Of a stretch of DNA of 64,000 nucleotides, positions 62,154 to 64,000 are shown in pieces. Position numbers and translations under genes: made by a program. The stretch covers positions 38,994 through 102,993 of the forward strand of contig CAYMKU010000010.1 of the NCBI GenBank assembly GCA_964391015.1, written 5' to 3'. The notes beneath the pieces were generated by a model. That model saw nothing but the letters and a program-made list of their open reading frames with translations. It did not search any database and was not told the DNA's origin. The stretch comes from XYD12-FULL-36-8 sp964391015. GTDB lineage: Bacteria > Bacteroidota > Ignavibacteria > Ignavibacteriales > Ignavibacteriaceae. Each line of letters opens with the position of its first letter. Position 1 is the stretch's first letter.

Positions 62154-62458
62154 CTTTATCTGGTATCAGGCATCCGGAATCCAGTATCGAGAAACCAGTA
62201 TCCAGTATAAGCATCCAGTTGACTCGTTGATTTTAGCCCTATCAAATTGTAAGTTACTAATGATAAATACAATACGTTCCGATAAATATCCTCAGCGGGC
62301 ACTGTGATTGGGCTAAACAGATTCGATAAGAAAGACTACGAAAAAGTATTATCTGGAGTAGCAAAGTTGGCTGGATATCATTCTTTAATAGCTGGAATGA
62401 TAGCCCGATTCATTGCGGGTTAACTAATAGTTATACCGTTTACCAAATTAATAATATT

Positions 62459-63184
62459 ATGGTTAATCCAGAGAAAAAATTAAAAGAATATCTGTGGAAA
62501 TTAATTGAACGTTATGCAATAATTAATCTCTATAAAAAGCAATTAGATATTCTCAATGAATGGAAGGGTCCTCATGGAATAGATACCTTAAATAAGGGAG
62601 CTACTTTTTTTAAACTTGTAACTGCGAGCTTTACCAGAACTATGTTAGTGGAATTATGTTTATTTGTATCTGAGAAGGAGCAATTCAACATTTATAAATG
62701 GTTGGAAAAAGCAAAAACACACTCAAACTCACTTAAGCCAACAAAATCAAATAAAGATAATTCTTCAAAGAAAGAACGACTTGAAGTTAAAAACAAAGAA
62801 TATGTAAATATTATCGATGACCATCTTTCAAAACTATCAAGTCATAAAAAGGCAATTAAAAATCTTACAAATCTTCGTGAAAAAATATTTACACATTATG
62901 ATTCATCATATTTTAATAATCCAAAAAATATTTATGAAAAATACCCCATAGATAATTTTGAATTAGATGATTTAATGAAAACAATTGAAATAATATTAAG
63001 TAAACATCATTCATATCTTTTTGCTTCTTCTCTTACAAGTTTTAATGTTGCAAGTTATTCTAATGTTGATATGATATTATTATATACACGTGCTTTTATG
63101 AGAATTCGTAAAGATGAAAATCTAATAATTAAGAAAGGTTTTAAACCCGTAGATTACTTAAAAGAAATATTTCCAAACAAATAA
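62459..63184 (+). CDS. AbiU2-like / HEPN-domain protein
   Basis: A 241-residue, mostly helical, lysine-rich protein. LREKIFTHYDSSY near 139-151 matches the R-x(4-6)-H HEPN ribonuclease motif as seen in AbiU2-type abortive-infection proteins (R-D/E-K-x-x-x-H-x-D). Upstream helices include ASFTRTMLVELCLFVSEKE. Ribonuclease activity is inferred from the motif. The next gene starts nine bases after its stop, and an attC-like site follows that gene, so both may lie on one mobile cassette. Confidence 0.65.
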   Translation: MVNPEKKLKEYLWKLIERYAIINLYKKQLDILNEWKGPHGIDTLNKGATFFKLVTASFTRTMLVELCLFVSEKEQFNIYKWLEKAKTHSNSLKPTKSNKDNSSKKERLEVKNKEYVNIIDDHLSKLSSHKKAIKNLTNLREKIFTHYDSSYFNNPKNIYEKYPIDNFELDDLMKTIEIILSKHHSYLFASSLTSFNVASYSNVDMILLYTRAFMRIRKDENLIIKKGFKPVDYLKEIFPNK

Positions 63185-63192
63185 ATTTGTTT

Positions 63193-63711
63193 ATGGTTAA
63201 TCAAATTGAAGATCTCAAAAAATTAAAAGAAATAATAAATGATAGAAGGGTTTCAACCATTTCGGATAGTGATATAAGAACTTGGTATAATAATTTGTCA
63301 GATAAAATTGAGCCGCTTTGCAGAAGATATAGAATTTTTTCGATTGGTTCCTTCAATCGTTATCTAATTTTGGTTTTATTGATAATTCTCCTTAATGTTT
63401 TTCTTAACTCCTTCGGTTTTTATAGTTCTGCTTTATCAATTATTATTTCGCTATGCCTTTGGGGTGGGATTATACTGCTCTATCTTTATTTAAGCGAGTA
63501 TTTTGATTTTGTATCAGAGATTATAGAACGAGAAAAGAAAACTATGAGGAAAGAATTAATTTCCTTGCTCTTTGCACAAGAAGAATTATTCAAAGAAGCA
63601 TTAGAGAGAAAATTGTTTGAACCTTTTATTAAAGAATATCAAAAAAACTCAATTCGTTATCAAAAACTTTTAAACAAACTCCTTAAAGATGATATACCTT
63701 TATACAATTAA
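63193..63711 (+). CDS. Two-helix membrane protein of HEPN unit
   Basis: A 172-residue protein. A charged N-terminus is followed by two membrane helices (about 56-74, LILVLLIILLNVFLNSF, and 80-102) and a long cytoplasmic coiled-coil-like helix (about 105-170, with IIEREKKTMRKELISLLFAQEE). No family is recognised. I chose the ATG at 63193 over a TTG two codons upstream. It ends seven bases before the attC-like site. It may anchor or inhibit the HEPN protein, which is inference. Confidence 0.6.
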   Translation: MVNQIEDLKKLKEIINDRRVSTISDSDIRTWYNNLSDKIEPLCRRYRIFSIGSFNRYLILVLLIILLNVFLNSFGFYSSALSIIISLCLWGGIILLYLYLSEYFDFVSEIIEREKKTMRKELISLLFAQEELFKEALERKLFEPFIKEYQKNSIRYQKLLNKLLKDDIPLYN

Positions 63712-63717
63712 AAAACG

Positions 63718-63907
63718 GCATAACAAGCGGTTCAAGCTGTCTGCTTCTTTCGCATTCGGCTTTTTAGAAATTTTAGAGTTTAGTGCTCCGTTTCGGCAGT
63801 CTTGTTCAAAGTAGTTCTAATAAACAAATTTATTTATAATCATCGGCAGTTGTGTTCTAAGCTAAATTCTTGTTCGTGGCAGCAGCTTAACCGCAACGGC
63901 GTTATGT
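63718..63907 (+). mobile_element. attC-like integron recombination site
   Basis: R''-like GCATAAC (63718-63724) is followed two bases later by an L''-like box GCGGTTCAAGCTG (63727-63739). At the other end, CAGCTTAACCGC (63883-63894) precedes R'-like GTTATGT (63901-63907). The L boxes pair over 12 bases with exactly one extra C on the left side, as the extrahelical base in attC sites. The span of 190 bp is longer than most attC sites (about 57-150). The preceding gene stops seven bases before it, as in gene cassettes. The remaining bases to 64000 show no gene. Confidence 0.5.
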
Positions 63908-64000
63908 TCAACCCTTTTTACTATAAAGAGAATAATTTTACTGCACTAAAATCTGGTAAACATTTTTAACTCAATACCGCTGAATTCAGGCTCATATCTG

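Larger units (their letters stand above)
61464..62458. other. Repeat-filled intergenic region
   Basis: These 995 bases hold, in order, a C/G-rich palindrome, about 230 bases of ordinary AT-rich sequence, a 42-bp tandem array, a second cloverleaf-like palindrome, a short stretch of CCAGTATC-type direct repeats (about 62161-62220), and about 240 bases with only a doubtful 39-codon reading frame. I see no supported gene. Confidence 0.7.

Noticed and set aside
62304..62423. A 39-codon GTG-start frame before the HEPN gene (FDKKDYEKVLSG, then YHSLIAGMIARFIAG)
   Set aside because: The composition looks protein-like and it may be a truncated remnant, but it is short, has no good ribosome site and no recognised family.
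62306..62425. Imperfect inverted repeat (TGATTGGGCTA and TAGCCCGATTCA) considered as an upstream attC site
   Set aside because: It lacks R-box ends of the right form and an unpaired base in the L-type pairing, so it does not support a left border for the cassette.

Overview
The window is an AT-rich bacterial chromosome segment, almost certainly from the Ignavibacteria/Chlorobi side of the Bacteroidota supergroup. The main evidence is four secreted proteins (starting near 13619 on the minus strand and at 22951, 46182 and 58935) that end in a type IX secretion sorting domain with the NPFNP motif. Supporting signs are weak Shine-Dalgarno sequences, many 4-base ATGA overlaps, and a mix of housekeeping genes with small tight operons. 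No rRNA or tRNA gene was seen.

Layout. 0-5.5 kb: tpiA, divergent from a queC-queF-glnD-murI operon (queuosine precursor synthesis, PII signalling, cell-wall D-glutamate). 5.5-13.6 kb: an eight-gene minus-strand operon in which nearly every junction overlaps: T9SS surface protein, PqqD-like peptide, ATP-grasp enzyme, PLP decarboxylase, urea-transporter/M23 peptidase fusion, TPR protein, outer-membrane barrel, multi-pass acyltransferase-like protein. I know of no described pathway with this composition and consider it the best candidate for an undescribed system. 13.9-24.8 kb: secreted hypotheticals, an MFS transporter with a MauE/thioredoxin fusion, serC with a DUF1015 gene, an esterase, an acid phosphatase and a T9SS protein.

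25.0-31.7 kb is a defence island: DNA methyltransferase, ParB-like protein, Mrr-like nuclease, a TdeIII-type restriction enzyme, an AAA ATPase and two small proteins, one membrane-anchored. 31.9-46 kb is mostly core: valS, a DinB protein, a TPR lipoprotein, an SDR, argF and arcC, then DUF3109-rpoN-methyltransferase-PPIase and hslV-hslU. 46-58.7 kb holds a T9SS papain-like protein with a perfect internal duplication, an outer-membrane protein with a phosphoesterase pseudogene fragment upstream, the intact phosphoesterase, an ABC exporter, a FecR-type anti-sigma protein, a YtxH protein, an aldo/keto reductase and a CHASE-PAS histidine kinase.

58.9-64 kb is the repeat-rich end. A phosphodiester glycosidase has a cloverleaf-like palindrome inserted in frame in its sorting domain. 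It is followed by related palindromes, a 42-bp tandem array, and a two-gene HEPN/membrane-protein unit that ends a few bases before an attC-like integron site.

Three families of REP-like palindromes (19.76 kb, 34.6 kb, 61.2-62.15 kb) suggest a genome rich in small palindromic elements. All functions are inferred from sequence reading alone; no database search was run.
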